Shown piece by piece: positions 23,738 through 36,651 of a stretch of DNA of 64,000 bases. The notes below the pieces were generated by a model. The model was not told the origin of the DNA, ran no database searches, and saw only the letters and a program-made list of their open reading frames with translations. The DNA comes from Datisca glomerata (Eukaryota; Streptophyta; Magnoliopsida; Cucurbitales; Datiscaceae). Location of the stretch: positions 496,001 to 560,000 of the forward strand of contig QANY01005488.1 in NCBI GenBank assembly GCA_003255025.1, written 5' to 3'. The first letter of the stretch is position 1; each line of letters opens with the position of its first letter. Both the position numbers and the translations under genes were made by a program.

Positions 23738-24175
23738 TGGGAGTTTGTATTTCATTTTTAGATGCTCTTTTTCATATAGACATATTTTTCAGTCATTTTG
23801 GTTTATGGATATTTTAAGGTTATTTTCTGTAGAAATAAAGTTCTTGGTATTCACACTCTGATTTATGTATGGTTTGATCTCACTAAGGTTTATGGAGGAC
23901 CAGTTGGAAATAGGCATGTTAAGATCACATTACATGAAATTTTCATGCTACACATCCACATCATAATCCATGTCATTCAATTGTATTGATATATGTGACC
24001 ATTGATGGGTTGAGTTACGATTGATGTAACAGAGACCGCTTTGACCAATGTCGGTATGATTGATGGACCGGATTGGTTATAGATATATTTCGGTAATGAC
24101 AGCAAAGTTGAACGCGTTCAGTTATTTTTGGCAAAATATAATTATAAGGTTTGACACATAGTCCAAGTGGGAGAT
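23738..24175 (+). other. 3' untranslated region and polypurine tract of copia element 2
   Basis: Between the pol stop and the 3' LTR lie about 430 bases without a frame of note. The sequence AAGTGGGAGA at 24165-24174 is the polypurine tract right before the LTR. A second purine tract, TAGTGGGAG, sits at the pol stop. Confidence 0.75.
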
Positions 24176-24413
24176 TATTGGATCTTTAATCTAACATTGG
24201 ACTTATGTGTAAAATAATTATGTGTTGCAGACTGTCAAATAAAGTTAAACCCAATTAAAAGTGATCTACTAAGGTTTGGATAATTGAGATTTTAATGTAT
24301 CTGATAGGTTGTGGACCCTTTAATGTGTATAGACTTAAGAGTAATTTCTATTATCATGATGGGCTAAATTAGAAATGCCAAAAGATGAATTATTTATAAG
24401 TGGTTATGGTCCA
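24176..24413 (+). repeat. 3' LTR of copia element 2, truncated
   Basis: It starts TATTGGATCTTTAATC (TG decayed to TA) and matches the 5' LTR up to GGTTATGGTCC. The last roughly 265 bases of the LTR are missing and an unrelated repeat element takes over. Confidence 0.9.
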
Positions 24414-26165
24414 CATGTCTTTGTGCTGGCGTGCAAATGAGGCCACATAGAAGACGTCTTTTACAAAAGACGTCTTTGTCTTAGTTGTACTTTTTCACCT
24501 TACTTTTGAAATTTGTTTCAAAAGTACTTTATTTTAATTTTTTTTCAAATATACTGTAGAATACTCAAAATCCTGACTAATTGACATCTAACACATTAGG
24601 AAATTTTAGAAATTGTAAGAATAATTGGTGGACAAAGTTATATAAAAATTTGTTCTCACTTTTAATATACTAGATGTATCTTATGTGTGTTGCACATGTT
24701 ATGTACTTTTATAAATAAAAGATTTGAGAAGTTACTTACAAAAGATAGAAATTTTACAGATATTTATTGAACGAATATTTTGTTATATCTTTATATAAAA
24801 TGTTTTGGGTCTAGGATGAAAAATATAGAAGCACAGATAAAAAAAACATTCAAGACTGGAAACCAAAAATGGTAAATGTAACAAGTAGGAATCTTGTCTT
24901 AGTTTTGATCCTTTTTATTTCCATTATCTTAGTTTTGCTGGTTTTGTTTCATTCTCCTTTCTTGGGATATTGGTGTCCTTTGTCTTAGACGTCTTTTGTA
25001 AAGACGCCTTCATAAAAGTAGAAGGCGTCTTTATAAAAGACGCATTCAACGATACTTTTATAACCTCACAATACAAACAGAAAGCAGAGTACCATTTCGC
25101 CAAAAAAATGCCCGCGAACAAAAGCCCCTCAGCCCGCCGTCATTTGTCGTCGATTGTGGCCGGAGTTTACTACATTTAAAGTAACTTATATAATATTTGG
25201 TCATTTAATAAGTAACTTATATGGTCATTTAATAAGTAACTTATATAATATTTTTTTATCTATGCAGATGCAGAGTCTGGACAATATTAACAATTTGACA
25301 CTTGATGATACTGAGTCATCTTGGATAATGCCTCGAATCCGGAATATGTGTGAGACAGCCACACAAGCAATAAGACAAGCGAATGCGGCTTATCAAGCTC
25401 TTTTGTCCCAAAGGCATGGAGTGCACAACTCATCTTAAAGAAGTTAACAAAAATCACACATGCCTCGAGACGAACCATTTATGTCTCAGCAAGAGCCATA
25501 CACGCCGCCGGTCTTTTATACATTTGGAGGTGAGTCAGTGACTTAACTTGGTTCCACTTCTGAACCATTTCATCAACCCCAATGGTGTAGAGGAGGATGA
25601 GCTAGTGCTCGTGGAAGAGGAGGTAGAAGACGTGCCTGAAACTCGCCTATTGTGGAAGATGCTCCTATTGTGGATGAAGACCCACATATTGTGGAGGAAG
25701 ACACGTCACTTATTGTAAAGGAAGAAAGTGTAGCAGCAACTATTATGGAGGAAGGTCCATCATCACAAGTAACTCAACTACAAACATATGAAAGACGCAC
25801 AAGAAGAATGAGAAGACGACCACTGTGTGGAATGTGATTGAATAATATTTTTTGTAGAATAATAAAAAATGTAAAATCATAAAATTTGTTAAAAATATAT
25901 GTTGTTCATTGAGAATGTGTGATAAAGTCATAAAATATTCTGCAAGATGGATGATTTTTGTATGCAGGTTGTGTTGATGATTTTTGTACGTAGGTGAGAG
26001 CTTCTGTACTGAAAGCGTCTTTTGTAAATATGACTTTACCAACTGGAAGCCGTCTTTACAAAAGACGTCTTCCGATGTGGTCATTTTCATCTTAGTTTTG
26101 AAATTAGTTTCAAAATTACCTTATTTTCAAAATTTATTTTAAAAATCACATTAAACCCATAAATT
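24414..26165. mobile_element. Repeat-bounded element with palindromic GACGTC motifs
   Basis: Direct repeats of about 105 bp lie at each end (24451-24560 and 26047-26160). Each starts with a near-palindrome, AAGACGTCTTTT joined to its complement, and continues into TTTTGAAATTWGTTTCAAAA. Related motifs occur at 24987-25043 and 26011-26026. Inside are fragments of a protein: 25265-25438 (ending QAIRQANAAYQALLSQRH), then a Gly/Arg-rich piece near 25580-25640, and 25652-25837 (acidic, ending YERRTRRMRRRPLCGM). The basic tail and order faintly recall the C-terminus of plant mobile domain (MAIN-like) transposon proteins. That is a weak inference. It replaced the end of the copia LTR. Confidence 0.45.
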
Positions 26166-28226
26166 ACTCCAATTAGTCATTGGTTACGAGTGATTTCTCA
26201 TAACCTCTTCAATTTTTTTTTTAATATGAGTTCGCATTTTTCAAAAATATATATTCACATCTCAAGACTCTTCACTCCCCCACAAACCTTTGATATTTTC
26301 CAACCTCTAATTATCAGTTACAAAACAATTACACACAAATCTGAGCTATTATTTTAGATATCAACGTCGTATTGGCATTGGAATTGGAATGTGATGACAC
26401 ATAAAATGTCCTGAGTTAAGTTTTTTTATGTGAAGTTTAGGGGTGCTTCACTGAGTATTAATATTTCCTACTTCTTTTAAAACAAGTATTCTTACATTAA
26501 AACACCATGTTTTAACTTTTCTGAGTATTTGTTTCATAAGTTTAGAGTTCCAAATTATTTTAGTTAATTTCTTGTTAGATTTAGTTTAAGTGAATTTCAT
26601 AAAATAAAATAAAAAAGATTTAGTTTCAAGTGTGATTGAATTTTTGGAACATCGTTACTTTTCAATTTATTTGAATATATGCATTATAATTACTTTGCAT
26701 TTGTGTAGACAAAAAAGTGTGTATAACAATAGATTATGACATGCATTGTACGTTGACTAGTTTTCCCAAATAATCCTCAATTCAAATTACTATCTTCTAT
26801 CCATATAAGAATTAGCCAGTTATTTGTGAGGTTTTCAACGTCAGGATCAGGGGTTCAAATCTCATATTATATCTCCTTCTCTTAGATAAAAAAAATAAGA
26901 TGAGTTATTTGCAATATCGAAATCCTCAACTTTGTGTTAACCAAGATAATTAACTCAATGGGCCATGATGGACATTTTCCTTTTCATGTGAATCGAGTTT
27001 TCGATCCCCATAAATTCCTTAAAATAACACTAGAAGCTAGAAAAGGGTGAAAAAAATTATGTCATCAAGAAATAATAGTTTTTCAATAGTTTAAGGTAAA
27101 TAACAGGTTTCCTACTCTGTTAATAATTTTAGACTAAATTAACTTTAATCTATATATGGTGTGCTTGGTGGTTTTTCAGGTTTATTAGAAGTATATAGAT
27201 GATATACCGATTTGAATGATGCTAGAATTAATGATGTAATTAATGCTTAAAATTTGAAATACATAATCAATATATGGTGTGTTAGATGATTATTCGAGTA
27301 TATCAGAGGTATATATATGATATACTGATTTATAAGATGCTAGATTTAATAATGTAATTACTGTTATTTGAAATTTAAAATATATAATCTATATATAGTG
27401 TGTTTAATGATTTTTCGATTATATCAATGGTAAATAGATGATATACCCATTTGAAAGATAATATACCGATTTGAAAGATGATATACTATTTTTTTCGGGT
27501 AAATGAAAGACATAGACAACGAACTCAACCTTGTGGCTTCGAAAATTGCCTATATATTATGAAGAAAGAAGATAGATGATCTAAATTGATTTTTTCTTCA
27601 AAATTACTGACTATTCGATATTGATAATATCATTAATTTGAAGAATGTTTACTTAATAAACTTTAATTAATATTAAGAAAAATATAATCAATCATTAATT
27701 ATTCCTTAATTTAATTTAAAAAAATCAATAAAATAACATTTGAATTATAAATCATTAATTACTGAATTTTTTATTTAATTTTAAGGACCCACAAAATCAG
27801 ATTATGAAATCTATATATTTAAGGTTAAAAGCATCAATCTATAATTTTGTTACCAGTTGATTGATGACGTGGCACTAAAAATTATCTATTTATTTAAGGT
27901 TTGAAAAAAGCTACTATTTCTTAAATTGAATTTCAAAACTTGTCTATTTAATGCAATTAATTTTAATTTATGGATTACAATACCAAGTCAGCGAGTGCAT
28001 GGCCAAACCTATAGAATCAGCGATTGTCTGCAATATAAAGAGTTAAAGCACATAGCCAAATGAAGGGGAAAACGCAATACATGTATAAATAATTGTTCAG
28101 AATAAACGACATCAAAGTTTCTGCATTTTTAACAGTATTGAAATATGCTGCACATAAATGCAAAACTAATCCTTTTCTTACCACTAGAGAAACTAAAAAA
28201 TGTAAAGAAACAAGTCCCGCCGTTGG
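26166..28226. other. AT-rich intergenic DNA
   Basis: No gene is seen. It contains the three-copy tandem repeat listed separately and a weak tRNA-like B-box phrase near 26855 (GGGGTTCAAATCTCA). Confidence 0.5.
27150..27490. repeat. Tandem repeat, about 117-bp unit, nearly three copies
   Basis: Units start at about 27150, 27264 and 27386 with YTATATATRGTGTGYTTRRTG, share TAGATGATATACYSATTTG in the middle and end AAATWYATAAT. Copies have diverged by roughly 15-20 percent by eye. Confidence 0.75.
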
Positions 28227-31200
28227 TCACAAACCGAACTCGAGCTCAGCTCGCTTTAGCACAGATGTTACTCTCTCGAAAAATTCTGGTTCTTTTTCCT
28301 TTATGTCATCAAGTGTCCTGGACTCATGTTCATCAGCCTGGACGGAAGAACGAAGAGTTTGTTTTTTACCCCAGTTCAAATGAAATTGCATATATTCACA
28401 CGCAATCACACGTTCAGTCGCAAAAATCAAATATTAAAAGATCCCCAAAAACTTAGATTTGTTGGTATCATATTATAATGTAACATAATTCAATGAACAC
28501 TAGCCGTGAATTAGAAATAGAATGGAGAACTGATTGGTTTAAAGAATAACACTTGATATGCCAAATTTATACTCAAAGAAACCATTTTTGCTGCCAAAGC
28601 ATGAAGCAGCAATGCCATTTTAACCAGAAAATGTTGTATGACACGGGAAGTCATAACACAATATAAAGAACATCGGTACCTCTTGAAATTTTAGAAGAAT
28701 TAAGTTGGAAACAGCCGCTGGCTTTGTCCGATCCCACCTGAAACGAAATATGGCAGATGTGCAATAATTTTGATAATAAAATATTAATTCTACTAGCAAT
28801 GCTGCACCAGATTTAGTTTAGAGCTGTGACAATGACACAGAAAAAGAAAAAAAAGAGAGATCAACCAATGTACCCAGATCGCAGTACGAGGATCCGGAAC
28901 ATAATATGGTCTTTGTCACGTAAGAAAGGTGGTAGGCTTCTTTGGATCATATTCTTGGATGGCTCGGAACGGTTTTATTTGGATCGTAAACGTAGTTCAA
29001 TAATTCTATAAAATATATAAAGAATGAGACAAATAAAGTGGGCTGACCCAGGAGAAAAGGCATCATGTACTGGAAAAAATCCCAGGCAATATCCGTTTCA
29101 CTAAGAATAATAAAAAAGGTAAGAGTTACATAAAAGAAATGCCATAAGCAGGCATGCAGCCCCTAACATCAACTAAATAAATAAGATGTTTAATGATTTG
29201 TTAAAAAGAAAGTGACAAAAGATATGTTTTCTTCTTTCTTTTATGCATTGAAGATGCATCTCGTTGTATGAATCTGGAGTTTTGAGATTGTTGGATTTCT
29301 CATATAAATTGTTAAAATTGAACTAGATGTATTTGACTGGCTACTTGTGTCTTCAATTCTTCTTTGTTGTTCGGCTCCAGTGCCATCATCATTCAAAGAT
29401 TGTGAGGTCATCTCCTCCAATCTTACAAGGGAATCATCTAACATTGTGTCCTCTGGACCAACATCCCATTTCTTGTATGGTCCTTGTATCTTTCTTGAAA
29501 CCTTGATAGTAGTTGAATAATGAATATCAACTTATCGAATCTTGACAAATTCAACCTATAAATAACATAGTAAATCATAATATATAATTTCAACATAAAT
29601 GAAATAATTGTTAAATTAAAACAAAATTAAAGAAACCCGTTTCTCTTCACATCACACTGTGAGTAAGTGTTCCAATTTCATTCAACTGAGGATGTAGTTA
29701 TTGGTTGAGATAAAATCTTTCTTGCAACTTCTGGTGTTTCTGCTTCATAAGTTGTCCACCAGTCTATACCGTTCATTGTCACAACATCAATAAAGATAGC
29801 TACCATGGAGAAAAGCTCTCGACGAGTATGAAACTCCATAAACTGTCTTCAGGATCTGATGAAATTTTGTCAATTGCTTTAATATTCCAGCCACCACTTC
29901 ATCATCCTCATTAGGCCTCTTTCTTATTGTTCCTCCTAGAGTTAGGGTATTTACATAAGTTGAACAAAATCGAGGTGACAAAGTATATCCAATGCAATGT
30001 ATCAGAATGTTCATTTTCCCCATCTATTTAGCATTATTTTCTCAATTGCTACATGTTCATCCTTATGCTTATTGTTTTTTAAGACATCTTTGATTTCGCC
30101 AACCATATTATTCATTCTGTCATACACTTCCCCCATAATTGGGCCGTCTTTATTGCAAAACTTAATTAGCTTATAGATAGACTTTGTAATAGCTAGCATG
30201 TTATGCACTTCATTCCAAAGTCATCACTTCCTATATATTCTGCAATCAAATCACCTAATGCTTTTGTACTCTCATCATTATTTTTCATACATTCTTTCCA
30301 TGAGTTTAAAACAACTGTTGTTGTAAAGGCCTTTGAACATCAACAAGTCATTTTAGAATTATGTAATGTGATGCATATCTCGTTTTTGTTACTTTTAATA
30401 GCTTTAACTTGGAGTGATTCTTAAAGATAGTCAATGCATGTGAATGATTAATCATATTTAAAGAACTGTCAAGTACTTTGTTAATCATTCACATGTATTG
30501 ACAAAGTTTAGGAATCACTCCAAGTTAGAACTATTAAAAATAGCAAAAACGAGATTTGCATTACATTACATAATGCTAAAACGACTTGTTGATGTTAAGA
30601 AGGCTTTAGCAACAACAATTGTTTTAAACTCACAGAAAGAATAGATGAAAATAGTGATGAGTACACAAAAGTATTGAGTGGTTTGATTGCAGAATATAGA
30701 GGGAGTGATGACTTTTGGGATGAAGTGCATAACATACTAGCTATTACAAAGCCTATCTATAAGCTAAACAAGTTTTGCGATAAAGACGACCCAATTAAGG
30801 GGGAAGTGTATGACGGAATGGATAATATACTTTTCGAAATCAAAGATGTCTTGAAAGACAGTAAACATAAGGATGGGAAAAATGAACATTCCTATACATT
30901 GTCTTGGATATGTTTTGTCACCTCGATTTTATGATTTAATTTATGTGAATACCCCAACTCTCGGAGGAACAATAAGAAAGAGGTCTAATGAGGAGAAGGA
31001 CGTGGTGGCTGGATCATTAAGCGCATTTGACAAAATTTCATAAGATCATGAATAAAATAAGATGTTGCGAAGAGAATTTATGGAGTTCATACGCGTCAAA
31101 GGCTTTTTGTCATGCAAGATGCCTCTATTGATGTTGTGACAATGAACAGTATAGATTAATGGGTAACTTATGGAGCAGAAACACCAAAACTCGCAGGAAT

Positions 31201-34200
31201 TGTAAAAAAGATTTTATCTTAGCCAATAACTTCATCCTCAGCTGAACGAAATTGCAACACTTACTCTTATATTCACAATGTGAAGAAAAAGAGGTTTCTT
31301 TAATTTTTGTTTTAATTTAACAATTATTTCACTTACATTGAAATTATATATTATGTTTTTATGATTTATTATGTTATTCATAGGTTGAATTCATCAAGAG
31401 CCAATAAGTTGGTATTCATTCACTCCAATATTCGACTGCTGTCAAGGTTTCAAGAAAACTACAACGAAGGACCATACAAGAATGAGATGTTGATGTAGAG
31501 GACACCATGTTAGATGATTCTCGTGTAAGATTGAAGGAGAGGGCTTCGCAATCTTTGAATGATGATAGCACTAGAGTTGAACAACAATGAAGAATTGAAG
31601 TCACAAGTAGCCACTCAAATACATCTAGTCCAAGAGTTCAAAGTCAGAGTTCAACATCAACACCTCGCATAAGAACCCAACAATCTCAAATTTCCATATT
31701 CATGCAACGAGAAGCATGATGCATAAAGGAAAAAAACGCATAAGTTTTGACACTTTATTTTTAGCAAAACATCAAACATTTTTTTTATTTATTTATTAGA
31801 TTTAGTCGGCCTTCCTGACTGCTTATGGTTACTGTTATATAACTCTTACATTTGTTTTTATTTTTGAATTATTCTTAATAAAACGGATAGCCTGAGGTTT
31901 TCAGCATATGATTCTTAAATGATGACTTTTCCCTCAGGGTCAGTCCACTTTATTTATGTCGTTCTTTATACATTTTATAAAATTTTTAAACAATGTTTAC
32001 GATCCAAACAAAACCGTTCCACGTTCCAAACCATCGTATTTCGTTCCAAGAATTCAATCCGAAGAAACCTACTCCCTCCGTTCCTCGTTCCAGGACAAAG
32101 ACCGTATTACGTTCTCTATCCCGATCCTCATACCGGATCAAACCACGATCCGGGTGACATCGGTTTAACCACAACAAGGATAACTATTAATAGCAGATCA
32201 GGTAACAGTAAAAACACAAAGTGATCTATACCTTATAAGCATCAACTCATTAACAGATCGCCACATTCCACGTCCTAAATCTTTTGCAGACTGCTCTCTC
32301 ACACTGCGTCCATGCCACAACTCTTTCACAATATACATCACTTCTTCAACATCTACCTAAAGCAAATGGCAACATGCAGTACATAATATATCAGTACAAA
32401 AGTGCAGGTAAAGAATCAGAGACCAGTGCATTCTGACAAGAAGAAATGCATAAACAATTTTCCAATAAAGCTCTCCGTCTCTCCCTACCTAAGTATGGAT
32501 GCACAATAGTATTTAAAATATAACCATCATACTAACATCATTACTAGAAAACTGCAGGAGGGACAAAGCATAACTCTACCAGACTACCACAGAAAACCTT
32601 AATCACATCTATCCATCCAATCGACCTTTCAATCATTACCTACAAAGAGAAAACTCTCTCTCAACCTTTAAATAATCGTCATGCATACTGTGGAAGGGGG
32701 ACTCTACGTCACATCCTACAACTAGGCCACATCCTACAACTAGGAGAAAACTGACTTTCAAAATACAGTTATTAAATCATTCATTTATTAATGAAAGCAT
32801 TGACCTTGACTTGCATGGCTGTGCCGTACAGGGACTCCTCGTGCTCAATAAGTCGTTGGTGAAGCAACCTATAATGATCAAGGTCCAAATTTATCACAGG
32901 TTCTGTTTGCACTTGAAGCCCCGCCAGTTCTGTTATTACGTAGGAGGCCATTACCTGTCCAAAAATTGCTGGGATGGTACCCAGAACAGGTATAATGCGA
33001 ACTCTAAACCCAGGTACTATCTGACATTGTGAAAAGAAGTTAGAATATCAATCTGCCTATCTTCATTAACTACTCTTAAATTACATAAATTAACCTATTT
33101 CAAAATGCATAAATTAACCTAATGCTTGGTAATAAAAAAATCAAACAAACATCCTCACTTGATAATCTGAAGGGCTTTCAGTTACTCCATTCAGTCCTTT
33201 GAAAGGAAGCAGCTTTGCCTTCGGTTTTTCTAAAGAAAACACGACAGGGAAGCCTCCCTCAATTCCATGATCTTTCCTCAAACGGTGTCTAACCTAAAAA
33301 GTAGTAATTAGGAGAGAAGATTTAAGTTCTTTCTGCGAAAAAGTTACCAAAAGTTCATAATATATGTAAATTACAGAGAAAATGCGATTGTTTTATAGGA
33401 AGAGAAAAAAAGACTTTAAAATCCCATAATTTGTATTTGAATGTATAATTTTTGGAAAGTCATGCAAATTGCCAAAGTGGGATATAAAAAGTTGTACTTT
33501 TTTTAGTGAAAGTTCAATTCAATATAAAGAAACTTCAAGAGTTTATAAAAGTTGGAGCTTGTTCAGTAACTTAGTTGAATAAAACCTCCAAGCCATTTCA
33601 CAACTCCTAGTTGAAGACGGCTTTTGGAAATAGAAGATGGCTGTCAAATGCTTGGATTTTACAAAAAATAAAGTTCCTTCCTATGGAACCTAACACATTC
33701 CTCACAAAAAGACCATAGAATCACACAACAAACTCTCAGACTGTAAAGCATATCATAAAATAAATATGTCAAAGGCATTACAGCTCTTGATAATGGGTCA
33801 TTTGTTGACTCTCTTAAATCAGCTACACGAATTCTTGTTGGGTCAGCTCTAGCACCAGCACCTGTCGCTGATAAAACTTTCAATCCCCTCCGTACACATG
33901 CAGCAAGAAGTGCTACCTATTACATATGAAAATTAAAGCATTGAAAATAAAAAGTAAATCACATTAGAATTTATTTTTTATGATAAGAATGATTGAAAAT
34001 GGAGAATTCGCAGATTATTTGTCCTGCCCGAGTTATGTCCAAGAAAAAAAAGTTTCAGAAATTTAACCTAAGTGACAAGCATGATTAAAAAGCACCTTTG
34101 TATCAATGTTATCAATGCAATCCAACACAAAATCAGGGTTCCCTGAGAGGATTTCTTCTTCAGATGATGCATCATATAATAGCACTTTCGCCTCTACATG

Positions 34201-36651
34201 ACACTCTGGGAAGATTGTCTTGAAATGATCCTTGAGACACTGGGCCTTTGGAATACCAACATCTGCCCTTGTTGCAACAGCATGTCGATTTAGAGAGGAA
34301 AGTGAGACCTTTTCATGCAACGAACAAAAGTATAGTAAGAAGGAAGCATATGGAATTTATTTTTAAAGCGAATCTAGAAGTATTGATTGTCTATTCTTTA
34401 TCTTCAACTTCGCTAATGGTACCTATCACTACTTGAAAGCTCAAGTGACTAAAATAAGAAAAAACTTAGAAGTTAAAGAGAAACGGGTGCTTAATTAAAA
34501 AGCATCCCCAAGATTGGGAGATGAGATATTACCCAAAAATTTTGAGCATAACAAATGACCGAAAAACAACAATAAAGCTTGAGCGAGTTATAAGGCCAAC
34601 AGTGTTGAGCAGTCAAGCTCATTCCACAATACCGCGAAAACGACTAATCGAGCATCTATATGAGCCGACTGCTCTAGAAGAAATAACTTAAACTTTGCTT
34701 GAGTGAGTAAAAAAATATTTGTCAAGAAACTAATTTAGAAGAAGCACATTGTCAAAGAAGGATTACGAAGCCAGTAACTACATCAACACAAAATTAGGAT
34801 GAACTTAATTTTACATTCAGATAAGCAAAAAACTTAGAAGTTAAAGAGAAATGGGTGCTTAATTAAAAAGCATCCCCAAGATTGGGAGATGAGATATTAC
34901 CCAAAAATTTTGAGCATAACAAATGACCGAAAAACAACAATAAAGCTTGAGCGAGTTATAAGGCCAACAGTGTTGAGCAGTCAAGCTCATTCCACAATAC
35001 CGCGAAAACGACTAATCGAGCATCTATATGAGCCGACTGCTCTAGAAGAAATAACTTAAACTTTGCTTGAGTGAGTAAAAAAATATTTGTCAAGAAACTA
35101 ATTTAGAAGAAGCACATTGTCAAAGAAGGATTACGAAGCCAGTAACTACATCAACACAAAATTAGGATGAACTTAATTTTACATTCAGATAAGCTTGGAT
35201 TTATAACAAATGACCAAAAAGCATCCATTATATGATAAAAGAATGCCGAAGATGTAAATAAAGCATCCAGTATATGATAAAAGAATGCCGTAGACGTAAA
35301 CACAGGAAAAAGAGAAGGACAAGCAGCACGTGCAGCAAAATATTTAGTCCAAATCTAATAGAAAAAGATTGACCAAAATTATTAATAATGGGTACTGCCA
35401 TATACGACAAACAATTGATAACAGCAATAGAAGATCTACAATTGTCAAGTGAACTAATGAAAGATTTGAAATCGAAGTTAAAAATGCAGAGAGAGATTCC
35501 ACACATTACAATAAAAAAATCAAAGGGCATGGGTTTTCACAATATAACACCTGATCAAAGTCAACAAGAAGAAGCTTGCCAATCCCTGAGCGTAAGAGCA
35601 TGTTAGCAGCATGACTCCCTACACCACCAAGACCAATGACCACAACATAGGATCCACTCACTTTCTGTTGAGATTCGAGACCAAAAAACTGAATGTTCCT
35701 AATGATAGCAGAAGATCAGCAATAAACAAATATAAACCAAGAAAATTTCCTGAGTAGAACGATAGAAGACAAAGGACATTGAGATACACATTAATCACAG
35801 AGCCCGCACCACTAATGAACGCTGAAAGTGAAGAGCGAAATTTTTTAAGCCAGAAAAGGTAAAGTTAAAAACTTATATCCCTAGCAGATCAATGACCTAC
35901 CTAGTAAGTTGCTCAGAAACTATTTCGTCACTTAAAAGGTCCACACCAGACATCCTATGATTTGTGCCCTCAGCTGTCAAGCTGCCCTTTGCAGTTGTCT
36001 CAGATGTATATCCATCAGCTTCAATAACAATAACAGGTTGAATCAATTTAACGAACTTTCCCATAAAATTAATAGATTATTCAAAATGTTCAAATTGATA
36101 AAATATTCGCAACTGGACATCAAAATAGCTAATTGCTGAAAGAAGCTACTGTACTGAGCCAGACAGGAATTTTGACAGAATTTTTAACTGCGGAACTCGA
36201 GGACCAGCATCACATGGAATAAGCGATCGCTGCTTCTTCATGTTCTTTAAGCCCAGTGGGTAACAAAAGGTTAGGCCGAAAGCAGTTCCATGATACAATG
36301 CTATTTAACTTAGCATTGGAGGAAAATCAAAACTAACTCGGTTGGTTACTTACTGGTCAACTCAGTAGTCTTCTTGTCGTGTTGATCAGTAACGAGTCTG
36401 CGAAATACGTAATTAGCAGGTCATACCTTGATATCCCAGCAGTGACACTCGGGTAAACAGTGAAATATCGTATAAAAATATGATCTTCACTTTCTAGCAT
36501 TCTCTGGTCAAGCAGACTATGGAACAAAGAGCAAGTACCAGCGAGGAACAAGGACTCGCCTGGAAAGAAGCTTGAGAAGATATAGAGTGGAAACAGAACC
36601 AAATAGAGCTCCAGCTCCAACTAGCGCAAAGCACTTGAGCTTTTCCTCCAT
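28227..36651 (-). CDS. TcdA/CsdL-type tRNA t6A37 dehydratase (cyclic t6A synthase)
   Basis: This E1-like enzyme uses ATP to dehydrate N6-threonylcarbamoyl-adenosine at tRNA position 37 to the cyclic form. The exons (minus strand) join in frame: 36651-~36539 (start MEEKLKCFALVG), ~36045-35901, 35698-35551, 34308-34096, 33916-33782, 33293-33159, 33020-32805, 32356-32232, 28737-28680 and 28337-28227 (stop). All junctions from 35901 onward are GT-AG and phase-consistent. Visible features are a hydrophobic N-terminal segment (ALFGSVSTLYLLKLL) suggesting a membrane anchor, as in the yeast mitochondrial outer-membrane homologues; the nucleotide-binding VVVIGLGGVGSHAANMLL; LLLVDFDQVSLSSLNRHAV; ATGAGARADPTRIRVADLRE; and the C-terminus VLKRAELEFGL. 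The exon 1/exon 2 junction is not settled, and an upstream in-frame ATG exists at 36702. The gene diverges from the SWIB gene. Introns carry a hAT palindrome (28858-32170) and a 368-bp duplication. Confidence 0.92.
28858..30452 (-). mobile_element. hAT transposase 3' half, left arm of an intronic palindrome
   Basis: On the minus strand the fragments correspond to the C-terminal half of a plant hAT (Ac-like) transposase: AITKSIYKLIKFCNKDGPIM (about 30190), EVYDRMNNMVGEIKDVLK, LHCIGYTLSPRF (about 29980), the dimerisation region and a tail VRLEEMTSQSLNDD (29420). The outer 150 bases (28870-29030) are non-coding and match the complement of 31965-32165. Frames are broken. It lies in the intron between tcdA exons 28680-28737 and 32232-32356. 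Confidence 0.88.
30479..32170 (+). mobile_element. hAT transposase 3' half, right arm of an intronic palindrome
   Basis: This is the same segment in opposite orientation: DDFWDEVHNILAITKPIYKL (30704-30765), GEVYDGMDNILFEIKDVLKD, a dimerisation region ETPKLAGIVKKILS with SSSAERNCNTYSYIHNVKKK (31170-31290), SRANKLVFIHSNIRLLSRFQ (31395-31455) and a Gln/Ser tail. It is collinear with the left arm along its whole length, including the outer non-coding 400 bases. It is decayed independently, with frameshifts in different places. Confidence 0.88.
34458..35193. repeat. 368-bp tandem duplication in a tcdA intron
   Basis: Two adjacent copies (34458-34825 and 34826-35193) are almost identical; the one difference I found is AAACGGGTG against AAATGGGTG. 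The near identity makes this a recent duplication or a collapsed/expanded assembly. It lies within the intron 34309-35550 and does not touch splice sites. Just downstream (35222-35310) a 46-bp unit with ATATGATAAAAGAATGCCG is also doubled. Confidence 0.93.

Noticed and set aside
26810..26900. Possible tRNA gene or SINE (GGGGTTCAAATCTCA B-box-like word)
   Set aside because: No A box at proper spacing, no cloverleaf and no poly-A-ended copy pair were seen. Only the isolated word is present.
31919..32224. Overlapping 60-100 codon frames on both strands
   Set aside because: They lie in the non-coding outer end of the hAT palindrome, mirrored at 28858-29030.
34063..34320. Separate small minus-strand gene
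   Set aside because: It is one exon (34096-34308) of the tcdA-like gene plus intron read-through.
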